Positions 63,848 through 64,000 of a stretch of 64,000 nucleotides of DNA are shown one piece after another; the stretch's first letter is position 1; the number at the start of each line of letters is the position of its first letter. The notes below the pieces were generated by a model. It was not told the DNA's origin and searched no databases. It saw nothing but the letters and a program-made list of their open reading frames with translations. Origin of the DNA: Thioalkalicoccus limnaeus (lineage in GTDB: Bacteria > Pseudomonadota > Gammaproteobacteria > Chromatiales > Chromatiaceae); contig NZ_JBDKXB010000001.1 of the NCBI RefSeq assembly GCF_041197575.1, positions 62,001-126,000 of the forward strand. The letters are read 5' to 3'. The position numbers and the translations under genes are program-made.

Positions 63848-64000
63848 ATGTCCGACCAGCCGGATCTGAGCGCCGTTCGCGACTACCTGCGCGCGCTGCA
63901 GGACCGTTTGACCTTGGCCTTCGAGGCTGCCGACGGTCGAGCGCGTTTTCGCGAAGACCTGTGGGTCAGGCCAACTGGTGGCGGGGGCCGCACCCGGGTC
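63848..64000 (+). CDS. hemF: Oxygen-dependent coproporphyrinogen III oxidase, N-terminal part
   Basis: The frame runs off the window after 51 codons. MSDQPDLSAVRDYLRALQDR, then ARFREDLWVRP and the TGGGGRTRV glycine-rich segment are the usual start of HemF, which oxidatively decarboxylates coproporphyrinogen III for heme and bacteriochlorophyll. A purple sulfur bacterium would need this only when oxygen is present; an anaerobic HemN is expected elsewhere. ATG at 63848 fits the family. Confidence 0.9.
   Translation, partial: MSDQPDLSAVRDYLRALQDRLTLAFEAADGRARFREDLWVRPTGGGGRTRV

Overview
The window looks like chromosome of a purple sulfur bacterium (Gammaproteobacteria, most likely Chromatiaceae). 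DNA is GC-rich with the matching codon use. Three genes point to this lifestyle: bchE (oxygen-independent bacteriochlorophyll ring-E cyclase), a sulfur globule envelope protein, and a Tat-exported molybdoenzyme operon that reads as an arx (anaerobic arsenite oxidase) locus. I cannot name the genus.

Bases 1-4470 are accessory DNA that I read as a decayed chromosomal integron. A frame-broken, 3'-truncated integron-type tyrosine recombinase (about 3510-3900) faces away from a row of minus-strand genes. Toxin-antitoxin-like pairs (BrnT with its partner, DUF4258/DUF2283, YefM/YoeB) and an unknown 327-residue protein are separated by attC-like imperfect palindromes. A 5'-broken IS4-family transposase interrupts the row.

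Bases 4576-15809 hold the arx locus. On the minus strand are arxB2-A-B-C-D plus a monoheme c-type cytochrome. Diverging on the plus strand is arxX-S-R: periplasmic binding protein, histidine kinase and sigma-54 activator. The divergent region carries a good sigma-54 promoter for arxB2 and palindromes or repeats that could be activator sites. Arsenite electrons would pass from periplasmic ArxA through ArxB to the quinone-reactive membrane protein ArxC.

Bases 15810-32587 are a surface-polysaccharide and envelope region: O-antigen ligase-like protein, two glycosyltransferases, an asparagine synthase-type amidotransferase, a GNAT-like protein and a beta-propeller-like protein. Among them lie a patatin lipoprotein, an arylsulfatase with an outer-membrane barrel, an AraC regulator and an octaheme cytochrome with TPRs.

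Bases 32711-43240 group vitamin B12 use and synthesis: bchE, a Cys-rich small protein, metH, then cobB, cbiB, cobU and cobF.

Bases 43508-64000 are mostly core genes: rplU-rpmA-obgE-proB-dnaQ; fnr; sgp; pyrG-kdsA-eno-ftsB-ispD-ispF; smr; surE; yqaA; nlpD-rpoS; a PilZ protein; a type IV pilin with an in-frame 12-bp repeat; hisG; a membrane protein; a lytic transglycosylase; and the start of hemF.
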